Assembly (NCBI GenBank): GCA_033002965.1
Contig: JAURVB010013801.1
Span: forward strand, 62,001 to 126,000
Direction: 5' to 3'
Source of the DNA: Piper betle
Lineage: Eukaryota; Streptophyta; Magnoliopsida; Piperales; Piperaceae
DNA length: 64,000 nucleotides
The stretch's first letter is position 1, and the number at the start of each line of letters is the position of its first letter. The translations under genes were made by a program, and so were the position numbers. Shown here one piece after another: positions 36,597-49,911 of this stretch. The notes under the pieces were generated by a model, which had not been told where the DNA came from, made no database searches, and saw nothing but the letters and a program-made list of their open reading frames with translations.

Positions 36597-39571
36597 TGTA
36601 ACACCCCAAATCCGGTTCACGCTCGTGAACCAAACCGGCATGTTACAGGCCCCGGTTAGGTCGGCTAACGCAAACCTAACTCGTGCGGATCCAATCTCGG
36701 CGTCTTAAGATGAAGATACGATCTGTCATGAATGAATGCATGCACAAAATCCTAACATGGTACTACATGAATGACATGCAAATTAAATTTCACACCATCA
36801 CAATTACGAGCAAAATTGATGAAAATTCTGAAGTAAAACTCATAGGGTCTCCCCTAAAAGTGCAATTATGGCCCACCCTGTCAAAATAATATATATACAA
36901 ATATATCGGCATGCATTAACAATCACACAAAATCTCATTTATAACGTATTCATTCTGAAGCTCGGGTCTCAACCCACTACGCTTCTGCTGCTCAACTCTG
37001 ATCATATTTTGCATTCTATTATCGCGTCTTAGCATTTCATTCACATCATATCATCATGCTCAAACATTTACTCATGTCATTCACAATATAATAACATAAT
37101 AATACAATATTAAACATTCAGAAATCTAACATGTGTGTGTGTACAAGACCTCATTGCTCCTCCGTCTAAGTTGGCTCCTCCAACTCGTGATTATTACCTA
37201 CATATAGTATAAAAACACATCAGTAACAAGTGTTACTGGTCCGGAAAATAAAATAACTATAACAAGCTGGTTATGAGAGCAAACTCTCATATGAAAGAAA
37301 ACCATATACTTCCTCAAGAATACTCTGAAGGGCACTACTAAGGAGCCACTGGGCTACAGACCCGGTAGCATCCCGAACTAACTGATCTGCTGCTGGTACT
37401 GTGCCGCTCTCGGCACTTCTTTTTCAGTACTTCTCATGAAACTTTATCCTAAGCCCTCTCCTTACCTCCATATTTCTCCTGGCCTTGAGCACGAAGGCCG
37501 AGCACTCTCAGGCAGTCACCTTTAGTACCCTTTGAACCACAAGTCCGGACATGCGCTGTACTAAACATTACCCGTAAACCTCCACGTTCTCTGGGTGTGA
37601 GGAACTCAAACGCGGAGTTGTCAGGATCCCTCGGGAATGGAACAGTCCGCTGGCACTAATCCAGAGCCCACTTTGACGGTCACGGCATCCTCTGCATGGT
37701 ACGTGCAGTCGATTTCTCCGTCTCTCGTCTCACTAAAAAGGCAAAAACTACATATATATAGGGCTAGGTAGGGATTTATATAATAGGCCCGAAGGCAACT
37801 TGTGGTGGATCTTGGTTTCGAAATCATCCTCGAGGGATCTCATCCTCGAGGGGTTATTAATCCGGAAAATGTTCGGTTAAATGGCCCGAGTTAAGTGGGA
37901 TCCGATAAAACGCCACTTAACCCGTCCTGCAGGCAATAAATTAAACATACAATAGAAAGAGTAAATCAGAGACGAGTCCTAAACAGACCTGGTAGAAGCT
38001 CCAAGCGTGTCATTGCGCCTAGGCGGCGAGCTCCTACTCCGTACCTACACATCAAAACTAAATACTAACGCCCACTAACTAAATGATGCATCAAACTCAA
38101 TAACACCACACACAATGCAACCACAAGATCATCCATCAAAATAACAATCAGATAATCATAAAAATAATTAATCCTAGCTCATCCTATTCATACTAATTTT
38201 ATTACGTGTCTGTAACTTATGTCGTGGTCACTTATCATGCTCTGACCTGATCTACTTTATTAGATCACTTACATTCAAGCACTATTTATCAAGTCATGTC
38301 TCTTATCGCTTCATTCGTAATTAAGCATTAATCACATCAATAATTAGTCCTAGCATGTTGTGCTAACAATAATCACTTTTAAATAAATCAATCGGAGGTA
38401 ATTATACCTCACGATGTCGGCAATCGGCGACGGCTAGGGTTCCGTTGCGCGTCTCGGAGCTCGGATTCGGCGCTCCTCGGCGTCTGATGTTCGATCGGGC
38501 TCGACTAGGTGAGCCCGCGGAAGATCTAGTGAATTCCAGTGAATTCCGGAAATTCCGGTTCTGCGGTGGTTTTCCGGTAGCTGTTGGCGGTTTTCCGGCG
38601 GCTTCTGGTGGTTTTCCAGCGGCAATCGCCGACAGTGTCTACTGGTCGAAAGGGGTCGTGTGGGGTACCCTCGGAACCGGCTCGGCGAGCCCGACTCATC
38701 TACGAGGTCGACGCGGCCAATGGAGGTGGCGGCTCGCCGGAAAATGCATAAAACAGAGGCCAGCCGTGGTGGTGTGGAGATCCGGCCGGGATGGGTGGCG
38801 CTGGCCTCCGTTCCGGTTGGGGAGGGTCACTGGGTGGTCGCTGGTGCTGAGGCGACCACCTGATCGTGGCGGCGACGGTCGCTGGCGGTGAAATCGACGA
38901 CGCGACCAAAACTTAGCCCCAGCGCTACGCATGGCGATTCCGGCGTCATGGCGGTCCAATGAGGGCCGGACCTAGTCGGGGCGGCAGGGCGACGTCGTCG
39001 CCGAGCTGGGCGGCGTCGGTCGAAGGCCGGGCGGGGCCGACAGCGGCGGCGGTGGCGCGCGAACAGGGGCGGCGCGACACGAGGGTTTGGGCGTGGGGAG
39101 AAAAGGTCGGGGCGGAGAAGAAAGGTTGGGTGGCAAACTTGTAATTAAGACTTTACTCGTCTCCGGCTCGAGTCAAGTATAATAACTAAGTCATATTAAA
39201 TCCTAAAAAAATTCATAAAAATCGGGAAAAATCCCGTAAAATCAAACAACACTAAAAAAATCATAATGATATGCTCTAGAATTATCAACCTACCCAAAAT
39301 GCCAGTAACGCGTCCTAATGCGATAAACGGCCTAAAACTAATTCTACGATCCATTATATATAAAAATAAAAATAAAAAATGATTGGCATACTCTCATATA
39401 TCTGATAACTCATTCTGTTCTGCTGTGTTCATGACGTTATCATTATATACTTGGGTACGCATGACCCTCATAGCTCATACACGCGACTGGCATCGGCTCG
39501 GTACACGTGTCCTGACGGTCGACCCGACCGATTCTGAATATAAAACCCTAATTCGAATCGTGGGTTTTACA
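36597..39571 (+). mobile_element. Solo LTR (~3 kb, Ty3/gypsy Tekay/Del-like) nested in the copia element
   Basis: The insert begins TGTAACACCCC and ends GGGTTTTACA, with TG/CA termini. It is flanked by a perfect 5-bp duplication GAAAT at 36592-36596 and 39572-39576. Removing the insert and one duplicate restores the copia reading order across the junction. It has no primer site, no second LTR and no protein domain, only a GC-rich part at about 38400-39130 that gives accidental frames. Length and the TGTAACACCC start are typical of the long LTRs of plant chromoviruses; the family name is inferred. A related copy lies inverted at 49.9-53.6 kb. Confidence 0.85.
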
Positions 39572-39576
39572 GAAAT

Positions 39577-40137
39577 GCTATGAAATGGAATATGCGGCAT
39601 TTGAGAAGTATTATTAAATATGGAGTGGTTTATACTCATGAGGACACCAGGTTGATTAGCTTTGTAGACTCAAATCATACCAAGGATCTAGATATGAGGA
39701 GGTCGACAATAGATTATATATTCACTTTGGGTGGAAGAACTATTTCTTGGAGGCAATGCTTCAGCTGGCTGTTGTCTTGTCTATGACAAAGATTGAGTAT
39801 ATGGCTATGGTGGATTGTGTCAAAGAAGTCATATAATTATGTGGGTTAGTGAATGAATTGGTAGGCTTTCTCAAAATTTGGTGGAGTTGCATTGTGATAA
39901 TCAAAGTGTCATTCATTTAGCTAAGAATTAGGTGTTTCATGTAAGGGCTAAATACATTAATGTGAGGTATCATAAACTCAGGGAATCAGGTGTCTCATTG
40001 CTAGGTGATGAGGAATGTAGCATTTGAGGGACTATGGCTGTGCCAGTGAGGTGCAGGTTTGTGCCAATTTTTGGTACACAGTTGATCTTTATGTTAGTTC
40101 GAGAATATTGAATATATTTTCTCACAAAAGTGGAGAT
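39577..40137 (+). pseudogene. Copia RNase H remnant and polypurine tract
   Basis: It continues the copia polyprotein after the nested insert: AMKWNMRHLRSIIKYG, then SFVDSNHTKDLDMRRSTIDY, then in other frames MTKIEYMAMVDCVKE and LHCDNQSVIHLAKN. These are the conserved RNase H blocks of copia elements, broken by stops. The polypurine tract AAAAGTGGAGAT (40126-40137) borders the 3' LTR. Confidence 0.85.
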
Positions 40138-40579
40138 TGTTGGAACCAAATGTAAAAGGATGCAGGAGCAGCTTCTTGAGGCATGAGTGCTCGGGTGTTT
40201 GGGTTTCGAGTGCTTGAGCGTTTGAGTCGTTGAAAAAGAAAAGTTTGCTTAATCAAGAAGTGAATGTTCTAGCGACATGAACACAATGCCGGTTACATGG
40301 GTTCTCCATGTTTTGGACAGATTTTCGTGTATTTAAGTTATTTATCGTTCTTTTCTTCACAATATAACATCTATAACTTATTTTTGTGTAAGGAGGGTTC
40401 TTGGGTGCTAAAAGCTTTTAAAGTTGATAGAAAGGTTATTAGAAACTGAAATTTGTAATTTTTTTCGATAAAAAAATTTCTCTCCGTGATATTTTACCCT
40501 TAAATTAGGGGGTTTTCACTTTAATTTCCTGGTATCCTTATTATCAATATTTTATTTCTTTGCTTGATCTACTCCAACA
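40138..40579 (+). repeat. 3' LTR of the copia element
   Basis: It begins TGTTGGAACC and ends ACTCCAACA. It is shorter than the 5' LTR by about 88 bp through several deletions. Confidence 0.85.
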
Positions 40580-42771
40580 ATGCATTCATTTATATTACGT
40601 TGGCAACCTACCATCTCATGCAATATCTCAGAGTGACAGGTGGGGGAGAAGTTGATAGCCAATGTACCTAAAGAAGGTGGCTGCTAGGTGTTCCGCCCTT
40701 CTGAACAAAATTGAAATGGGCCAGTTTGAAACTCGCCTCGGCTCGTGCTAAGTAGTTCTCTAGCCCGCCCAAAGGCCCACTTGAAATCGGCTTTTACCAT
40801 ATGGGAAATTACTAGGATTGCGTCAGATAAATCTGAAAAGGAGACTAATTTATGAGAAGCTGTTTGAAACAATGAAATCTAACCAACTCAACACGATTGT
40901 TTGACATTTTTTTCAACACGATTGTTTGACAATTTGAATCAACAAATTACTAGGTTCATTTATATTATAAATATTTTTGTGTGAGTCAATCTCCAGTACG
41001 TGGCATATACATATTCCCCCTCCTAATGCTCTGGTACTCGTAAGTCGAGTGAATTTTTACTTTAGAATCTATTTGGATCAGTAGTATAAAAGATATAAAA
41101 GCTTTAAAATAGTTAACTTCATTAAAGTAGTTATGTTTAATATATTTTACATATACAATAATGTTAAAGTATTAATTATGTGTCTTAATTAAGTATGATT
41201 ATATCTTAATATAAAACAATCATGATTTTTTTATATTATAATCATGATTATCATCATATTTGTGCAATTATTTTTTACTCTTTTTCTTATCTCAAAAATA
41301 AGAAAAATAGGGAATTTTTTTTGTAAATATATGGGAGAGCGCCAACCAAAAGTCAAATTGGAGACTATTTGATTCCTTTGGAGTATTTAGTAAAGTTTAA
41401 GTTAATAATCTTCACTTATATAATCCTCATTTCTTAGCCGAGGTAATTTCTTTCCACGATCCAGAGGAACAAATTGCATGCACTGTGCATGTCTTATATT
41501 ATTTTAAAAAATTGATTAAAAAAAAAAACCTTTTCATGTGGTATGCGAAAGATTTCTTTTCGTCAAAAAAATGACGAGAAAAAATGAAGTCCAACTTATA
41601 AGGTGCCCTGTATCATCTATGAATGGCCAACTATCGTTTATGGTTATATGGCTCGTGTTGACTACATATTCATTTAAACACAAAACATGGTACTGTAATC
41701 ACATTTTGTAGTGCTGCATGACCAGCTTTGCGAAACCAAGTAACTTTTTTCCACAAGTTGTTTGAAGTTTGGTATGCCAATTAATGTGATATATGTCTGG
41801 ATTAAGGCTGATTTTTAGCTACAAAAGTCTAAAAGACATTTGGAGATCTTGTGGGATTTGCAAGGTTGACCTTCCAGAGGTGTGATGCAATATGGTTAGG
41901 TTTCATGCCAGCTTTTATGATTTTCACAATTTCTTTACAAAGTCAACTCCCGGCACATAAGACCTGGTTATGCATGTTACAAGGCGTATTAAATAGTGGA
42001 CTTGGTGCGCTTACTTTTGGAACCAACGTTTGGCTTATGTTGGATTTTAGTGTGGTTTTTTGTACACACTCAAAATATTGAGAAGATTGTGATCTCCCTT
42101 ATTTTTGGCCTTAGATAAGCTTTGATAAATACTCTAAATCTTTGTACTGACTACGCACCGAGTATTCTTTATAAAAAAGGGGTATTAGATCACCAATTCA
42201 TTAATTTTTTTTGTACAATATTCATCTGCGACAAATATAAATGAATATATGATACACACAATTTAAAGGTCAACTATTTCCAAATATTTGTTGTGTTGAT
42301 TTTGAACATTGACATTAGTTCATTCAGGTACGTAGTAAATGGAAAGTGATGAACAAACCTTATTTCTTGATGTGAAGTGCAATTTATAAGTTATTAACCA
42401 AGTGGAAGCTATCTATCTGCAGTTGCATGTTCAAATACTCGTATCTTTTAACCAATAGTTAGATGTGGACTATGTTTTATTGTCATTAAAGTGTTATAAA
42501 ATTCATATTTTCAAAGCCTTTTGTATTGCTACCACTAAAAGAAGATGACATTTACTAAGAAACTAAAGAAATCATCATCATACACGATACCATAATTCAT
42601 ATTCTAAGAACAAATTTAATGGTTCAATAATTTTCTTTTCTAGGGTGCATTGTTCTCACACCTAACATTTTGTTTATACCCAACATTAAGACTAAGTGTT
42701 CTTAACTTTTTATAGTCCACCTAGCATGCCGACCAAAAACATATAAATCATAATATGATGCATAGCAGTAC

Positions 42772-42803
<32 letters not shown>

Positions 42804-44400
42804 TTTTTGAACTGATGTCTCTGATCTCCTTTCATAGACCACCTAGCCTCTCTCTTGTTTTACTGCTAATTGTAAGTAAAAAGTAAAAAAAATGATAGAA
42901 AACAATTTTTTTCTTTCTTTTATAATTTATTCTTTACTATACTGTATATTGTCAACCACACGGCATCTAGTGGAAGAATAAGTAAGAAGAAGACTGGATA
43001 TGTCGAACACGTCTCTAATTATAAGATGTTCTTGCAAGTTACCACTGTTAGTTCATCCCCAAAATGGGATTTGGGTTAGATTCAAGTTTTTAGTAATTAA
43101 TTATAGAGCATACCAAACCAAATGTGATAAAAAAATAATTTGAGAATTTCTTTTGCTGACATTAAAATTAATTGAAATAACAAACATCCCAGTTGCAATT
43201 AAACTGCACTGCAAGGCAGGTAGCTATGAAAGTCGTATGCCTGGAAAAAAAAAAAGAAAAAAAGAATGGAAGTTCAATTATGATTTCAAAGGTCAAATTC
43301 TGCCATTTTGGTCCGCCATAGTACCATGGACGAAAGTCATATTGGGGAAATTGGACTTCTACTAAGGACTCAAATTCGGTTCCCATTTGTAATTCTATAA
43401 AGCTTTGGGCAAAGTATATGGTGATTTGTGGGGTAGTCCGCATTCTTTATGACTAGGAGGACATTTGTTCATAAAAAGAAGCGTAATCGTAAGTGCTTGC
43501 TTTGAGAAAAAGTAACTTTTATAAAGTTAATATGGAGGTAGTGCTTTCAACTTTCAAAGAAGCTATATAACCAAAGTGAACCTAAGCATGCAACAAACCT
43601 TGCAAGAAGAAGAAGCTTTGGGGGGAAAGAAACCTTGCAAGAAGAAACAACTATCCTACAAACTTGAATTTAACTTGTTATGCATGGACAAGCTCTTTAA
43701 GTAATTAAACAAAGTGAATGCTGCTTCTAGCTTTATTAGTTTGTATCATAAAAAATAATTCAAATAGTTGATACACCCCTGAACTATTAAGTCTCACAAA
43801 AACAAGGGTAAATAACATATACAACAAAACGAATATATGGGTATTATACTAGCCTCAATGGATTCCAAAATTAAGGAGCCTCTATTTTTCTATAGTTCCT
43901 TCGGTCATGCCCGTTTTGTAATGCGCAGACATGCAGTGCATTGGAGAAAACAACTCCCAACCAAAGTTTAAAGATTGTGAACTAACTATATATTGGTCTA
44001 CCAAATTATATGCCGATGCTGATACGCAATGATATTTATTCCTTCTAACGTTAATTTTTTTAAAATCTTTATATAATAATTCAGACAATGATCGATGCTT
44101 GATCCTATTCCATCATAACCTAATAGCATATAACTAAACAATATCGATCAATTACTTGTTATGATCCTAACAAAACCCCAAGTCTTTCATAATTACGACT
44201 TGCTCCATAAGGTCACCCCCTAGCCCCCACTCCCCCATTAAATTAACCAAACAGACCAACTATTTGATCACCCAAATCTCCTCCCCACTAAACCTCCCTT
44301 AATCAAATCTCAAACCCAATAGACCAATCAAAACCACAATCAATAGTTAAAATATATATTCATAAAATTAAATATTTTAAAAAATCCCAAGGCCGGTCAT
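40580..44400. other. Intergenic, no gene seen
   Basis: AT-rich DNA with a (TTTA)n microsatellite at about 42774-42808. Short frames, for example 41851-42081 and 43153-43443, have no recognisable domains. Confidence 0.55.
42774..42808. repeat. (TTTA)n microsatellite
   Basis: Uninterrupted TTTA repeats, about eight units. Confidence 0.9.
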
Positions 44401-44412
44401 TTAACCGGGTCA

Positions 44413-44830
44413 GGTCAATGCACCCGGCTGTGGTTGACTCACTTAGTCCTCCGTCTAAACCCATGACCTCTCCCATTGGCCAACTCCACACGTGGCGCAA
44501 TCGCATTCCCCAAGCGGGTCCTCGCATGGCTGCTCCCAACCGTGTTATCATAGATGTACCATCTGAAATCATAACCGTCTGTTAGTCCGAGCCTTTCCTT
44601 CAACGGTTCAGATCGGTCTATCCTTCCCGACTCCCCAAGTGCGTAACCATGGCCGTTGGTCAACCACAATTTCTCACCATTTTATCGTCAACCACGATAT
44701 ATCATATCACAGCCGACGGCAGGACCCGCTACGGACGATTAGATTTCGATAGCCAGTGATTAGATGAATCGTGATCGTTGGATTAAAAGTCCACCTTTGA
44801 CTGGTGGCATCGTCTTCCCCGTCTTTATAA
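44413..44830 (+). promoter_or_regulatory. WRKY promoter: W-box cluster and TATA box
   Basis: Four W-box cores (TTGAC followed by C or T) lie within 575 bases of the WRKY start: minus-strand copies at 44413-44418 and 44658-44663, and plus-strand copies at 44434-44439 and 44797-44802. The last is 21 bases upstream of a TATA-like CTTTATAAGG at 44822-44831. A DRE/CRT core GCCGAC occurs near 44712. W-boxes are the binding sites of WRKY proteins, so auto- or cross-regulation by other WRKYs is likely. Motifs are seen; function is inferred. Confidence 0.5.
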
Positions 44831-44877
44831 GGGCTGGCTCTCTTCTTCTTCGTAAAAAGCTTCGAACCAGAGCTTAA

Positions 44878-44892
44878 ATGGTGGTGGCTTGA
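44878..44892 (+). other. Short upstream open reading frame in the WRKY leader
   Basis: ATG GTG GTG GCT TGA (Met-Val-Val-Ala-stop) lies between the TATA box and the main start at 44987. If transcription starts about 30 bases after the TATA box, this frame is in the leader and could lower translation. The ATG context (TTAAATGG) is moderate. Confidence 0.35.
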
Positions 44893-44986
44893 ACCTCGAT
44901 AGAGGTCGGTAAAGGTCGAGTCTTGGTTGTTTTTTCCGAAGGTCCGAGGCTTGGGTGGGTGCGGCTGTGTGTTGTTGGCTTTAGCT

Positions 44987-46186
44987 ATGGCGGTGGATTT
45001 GATAAAGTACTCGAAGATGGAGGACCAGCTCGCCATACAAGAGGCGGCGTCGGCGGGGATCAAGAGCATGGAGCACCTCATCCGGGCTCTCTCACAGCCC
45101 GCCGTCGACTGCCGGGAGATCACCGACTTCACCGTCTCCAAGTTCAAGAAGGTGATCTCCATGATCGACCGGACTGGGCACGCCAGATTTCGGCGGGGGC
45201 CGGTCGTCGTCGCTCAGCCTTCGCCGGCGCCGGCGCCGGCGAGGCCGTCGATTCAGCAGCAGAGCCTGTCGCTGACCTTGGACTTCTCGAAGCCGGACCT
45301 CAACTGCGCCGCCATGGAGGAGGAGGAGGAGGGGTCGTTTAGCATCTCGCCGCCGTTGTCGACCTCGGCGAACTCGACGTCGTTCATGTCGTCCATCACC
45401 GGCGACGGGAGCGTCTCCAACGGCAAGGCCCTGTCGTCGCCCCTCCTCGGCCCCGTCCTGGCCCCCGCCTCCACAGGAAAACCGCCGCTCTCGGCCTCGA
45501 TGAAGAAGAAGGGCCACGAGCACACCCACTCCGGCGACATCCCCGGCAAGCTATCCGCTCGTTGCCACTGCTCCAAGAAAAGGTACATAAAAGTCCCATC
45601 TTTTTGATTCAAATCCACCCACAAAACCTACTCAAAATTAAATCATAGATTGAAATTTTCTTGGGAACTTTTCTTCCGCAGGAAGTCGCGGGTGAAGACG
45701 ACGATCAGGGTTCCGGCGATCAGCTCCAAGGTGGCCGACATTCCGGCCGACGAGTACTCTTGGAGAAAATACGGCCAAAAGCCGATCAAGGGCTCCCCTT
45801 ATCCAAGGTAAATTGATTCATCCTCTTCGTCTCGTACCTCCATACTCTATGTCAAATTGAGTCGAACTTCGATCTTATTTGATTAGCTATTTTTAATGTA
45901 TCAAATACAATTAAAAATCAAGTTTCACATGGATCTCATATATGTATAGCATATTGAAAAATGGGAGATTGATTTGATTTGGCTGTGTTGATGATTGGGC
46001 AGGGGTTACTACAAGTGCAGCAGTGTGAGGGGGTGCCCGGCGAGGAAGCACGTCGAGAGGGCCTCCGACGATCCGTCAATGCTTATCGTCACCTACGAGG
46101 GCGAGCACCGGCACGATGGCCGGCCGGTGATCCCATCGCAGCCGCCGATGCTTGCTGGATTCGGCTTGGAAGGGCTTGGCCGTTGA
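44987..46186 (+). CDS. WRKY transcription factor, group IId
   Basis: Three exons: 44987-45582, 45682-45807 and 46003-46186, all with GT-AG borders, giving 301 aa. The start [14 protein letters not shown] matches the MAVDL/MAVEL start of group IId; a longer in-frame upstream codon is not an ATG. Residues 49-70 ([21 protein letters not shown] and on) are the calmodulin-binding C-motif and HARF box. An acidic EEEEE run sits near 110-117. A basic, Cys/His-containing plant zinc-cluster region ([11 protein letters not shown]) precedes the WRKY domain. WRKYGQK is at 226-232 and the zinc ligands at C246, C252, H276 and H278 (C-X5-C-X23-H-X-H). The second intron falls at the conserved PR|GYYK site within the domain. 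Group IId proteins bind W-boxes in the nucleus and often act as calcium/calmodulin-responsive regulators of defence and senescence. All key residues are present. Exon 1 is strongly GC-rich. Confidence 0.95.
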
Positions 46187-49100
46187 CCTTGGGAAGACAA
46201 AGGAAGCTGATTTTTGGAGAAGAAATGAAGTACTTGTTTTTTCTCTTTGTTTTTTTACTGGATTATATTTGTTTGTTTTTTAAGAATGGCGTGAAGAAGG
46301 TAGAGTAATTTTGTAATTTGACTAATGTACAAATTTCAAGTTGTAAAAAGAAAAGAAAGTGAAGCAAACCAGTTGGTGTTATTATATAATTATATACATT
46401 ATGTGCCAAATGAAGTTAGGCACAAGATTCGTCCTATAGTTGACTTGTTTGTCTATGTTTGGCATTTGTTAAAACAAAATTGAGTGAGTCAAAAAACCAT
46501 AGAAAATGACTAGTGTTATATTTATTTGTAGAAAATGACTAGTTGTAATCTTGAGCAGTTGTATCAAATTATAAGTTAATGTTTAAACATAGAAACGTTT
46601 TACATTTGGTGAAAATAATTAAATAGAAGATTGGTCTAATTTTTTTCCTAATGCTTGGTCATACAACGAAGACTCGTCCTTTTCCGAGTTGAACACAAAA
46701 CTGAACGGGCGTCGACATGTTGAACCCAAAATTAAATTGGCTTCGAACATCAACCTAAATAGGATTAAATTATAGGCCCAACTGACAAGATGGATCGATG
46801 CTGTATTTAAAAATCAGATTTGTCGTTAGCAGGGGAGGGCGTATCGGAGACGCCAAAGTCAACATGGGTGGAAGGAGTCGAGGGTCCCATTGTGGACTCC
46901 ATATTTAATATTCAAATATTGAAAAGGTCGATGGAAGGAAAGATGGGGAGGGAGTCAAAGTTGATTGTGACAAACGTACATGGTGGGTGGCTTCCTTCTT
47001 CTTTTTTTATTTATTCGAGCTAAAAATAAAATAAAAAATTCAAATGGACAATGTAATTACGAGATATCTTATCTTAGATCGGAAATGTTTGGGTAGGCTA
47101 TTTAATATAGATGAACTTTATAATTCGACTAAATAACGGAGGAAAGCATTCGGTTACCAATATTTTGAATTATAATTTAGTATTTTGTTTAAATTATAAG
47201 TGTCTTATAGGTTTATTTCATGAAATATCATTTAAAGTATAATAGAGCATAACTTTAGCCTAATTTTTGGTAAAAATAGAAATTTTATGAATTACTAATT
47301 TACCTTGTATACAATATTGTGTAAAACAAAAATATTCAAATAAACATATCATGCTGGGCTATAGATAGATATAAAGAAAGCTGAGCTACATCCAAAATTG
47401 AATTAGTTTCATAATTATTAGTTGTGACTCAAAATGATAGATAAATTATACATGTATAATTATCAATCAAAATTTATTATCACTTATTTCAATTTTCAAT
47501 CATGTACGAGGTGATGAGGATTTTTTTTTTTTGGTGTGTGTTTTTCAAAATGGGAGGATGACAAGTTTGACATTCAGATAGCATAATAACAATAGACATT
47601 GTTTTTTAATAAAAACGAGTGGCGTCCAAATTGGGACGCAATGGCACGGGATTCTTGGTGTCGGCGTTGACGGATTGGTAAAAGAAAAGCGTAGACTTGG
47701 GGCGGTTAGACTTTTTGGGGGATTCATTGAGTGGGAAATGGGAATTGGAATCGTTTGCCGGTACCTTTCTCGTGGGTTTAAGATTAGATTAGATTTGATT
47801 TGGGCGTGTTTTTCAAGTCGTCTTTGCGAATACGGATATATTGTGACCTGGATCCCAGGAAAGGGTTGTTGAGAATTGAGTTCTCACCTTCACTTCCGCC
47901 TCGCTTCAAGTTAAGTACAATGTTTCATATGTTAATGTAATTGCGTTTCTTGTAGTTAACATTAAAATATTTAGAAAAAGAAGGAAAGGTTATCTAGAAG
48001 TTTGACGTAAAATTTTAACTAATGTTATCTTTTCATCTAAGCCTCAACAATGCAGAATTAATAAGTGATGAAAATATTTGAAATCCGCTCCACCAGTCCA
48101 CGTACATATTGGTAATGTGACCTCCAATAGCCGGCCCATATTCTATTCAGAGAACCCTTGGGCCCTTACTATATACACTTATAGGCGTAGCCCATTTAAC
48201 CATTCCAACTCAGAAAGCACTCCCTCCATCTACTTACCTGCCATAATTTCTCCATGGTTCACCTTGTTTGTTAAAACTATATGATAAATAAATCGTACAT
48301 CTCAATAGCCAATTCACACCAAATACACTTTCACAAATTAAAATTCTTTGTGTTATAAACTTTGGCTTTTATTATTTTAGTTAAATCTTTTTACAAATAT
48401 AATTGCACCTAAAATCATACTGTACATATATATATATATATATATACATTAAAAGATATAAATAAAAAAGACCTCCAACTATATTTATTTATTCATTTAT
48501 TTATAGAAGATATATATTAACCTCGGAGGTGAATGAAGTCGGGGAGACAAGCTCATTTTTGCTTCATTTGAATTTAACTTAAACTTTAATTAAATTTTTA
48601 TCAAACTGAAGGTCAAAGGGGTAATAAGCCAAGCTTGCTTCTGTGCAAAAATTTGTTTGCCTTAATCCCATGCTCATTAATTTTTTCCTTGAATAAATGC
48701 TCAACTTCAAATCAGATTTTTGCTAAATTATAAATAAAGCTTCAGCAAAGGAGCGATCAGCTCGGGTCAATTTAAGACACAAGGTCGAATTTGTTCGACA
48801 AAATATTTGGTTTATTTCAACTCGTTTACCAACTAATATCTATTTGTAATATATATTGATGATCTATAAACTATTTCAGTCTATATACCGATGGATTGAA
48901 AGAACATAAGTAAATAAGCGAGTTTGAATTTGAAGGAGCAATCCAAGAATCTACTGTGATTCAAAGATGTTGGTGTAGGTAGGTTAGACATAAGCAAGGT
49001 ATTATTTATGTCCATTTAATTAATTTTGGGCAAAAATTTAATGGTTCGCGATCAAAATTTTTTAGTCAAATTTGCTTGAAAGACTTTATTTTGATTTCAT

Positions 49101-49911
49101 GTTTTTGTATTTGTATTTTCTATTCATTCCTCCTATTATAAAATATATAATTTTTATACAAAACATAAGTACTTTGTTTATACAATCACTATCATTTTTT
49201 ATTAGTTCCTCTTATATCGATTAACATAAAAATTAAATTTTCAAAATATATTTGAATCAATAGCATGTTATATTATCATGAAAAATTTCAATATATTAAG
49301 TAAGTGTGTTTTAGATTTTATAATTTTCCATGTTAATCTAATAATAAACTTTACAAATATCACTAATAACATTAATTTATAATTTTTATTAGTACTCAAT
49401 TGGCCATTCAGGTAGACGATAAAATGTCATATTTAGTTTGTTTTTTTATTCAATCATAATAGGTTGGTCAAATTTGATTACAAACTCTTCGAACAATGGT
49501 CGGATATGAAAATTTAGTCATTCATGCTTACCCTTATTGATTTAGACTGATTTAAAATCATTTAAATCAAACGCATAACAAACATGAATGCTTGATATGA
49601 ATTTCCATCAAACTCAACTTGTAAGAACATAAATTCATATCACATTAATTTTATACAAGTTGAGCACGATAGAGTGACCCCGATTTGTTGAACTAGACAA
49701 GATGTCATGTTATACACAAACTACATTGGATAAATTTTAATTTTATATATAAACTCTCATTGAATAATGAGATAGACTTTAATAACTTAATATCTTAAAT
49801 ATACCATAAATATATATCCTATTAGAATAAAAAGATGAATTATAATTATTTAATTTTTTTGTTATATTTTTTAAGACAATTAGAAATATTTTTATTAGTA
49901 GGAAGTTAGAT
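46187..49911. other. WRKY 3' region and intergenic DNA, no gene seen
   Basis: The first ~250 bases are the probable WRKY 3' untranslated region. The rest is AT-rich with a (TA)n tract at about 48426-48447 and no recognisable coding frame. The last ~85 bases (49828-49911) match the AT-rich repeat units found at 53.7-54.5 kb. Confidence 0.55.

Larger units (their letters stand above)
32849..40579 (+). mobile_element. Degenerate Ty1/copia LTR retrotransposon with a nested solo LTR
   Basis: The element has a 5' LTR (32849-33378) and a 3' LTR (40138-40579), both starting TGTTGGA and ending CTACTCCAACA. A worn tRNA-Met-type primer site follows the 5' LTR, and a purine tract AAAAGTGGAGAT sits immediately before the 3' LTR. 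Internal blocks occur in copia order: gag, protease, integrase, reverse transcriptase, RNase H. The LTRs differ at many positions and by length (530 against 442 bp), so the insertion is old. Flanking bases (ATGTG and ATGCA) match at only three of five positions. A 2,975-bp foreign LTR interrupts it between RT and RNase H. Confidence 0.9.

Noticed and set aside
38445..38963. GC-rich frames of up to 148 codons
   Set aside because: They lie inside the solo LTR, show no domain, and overlap frames on the opposite strand.
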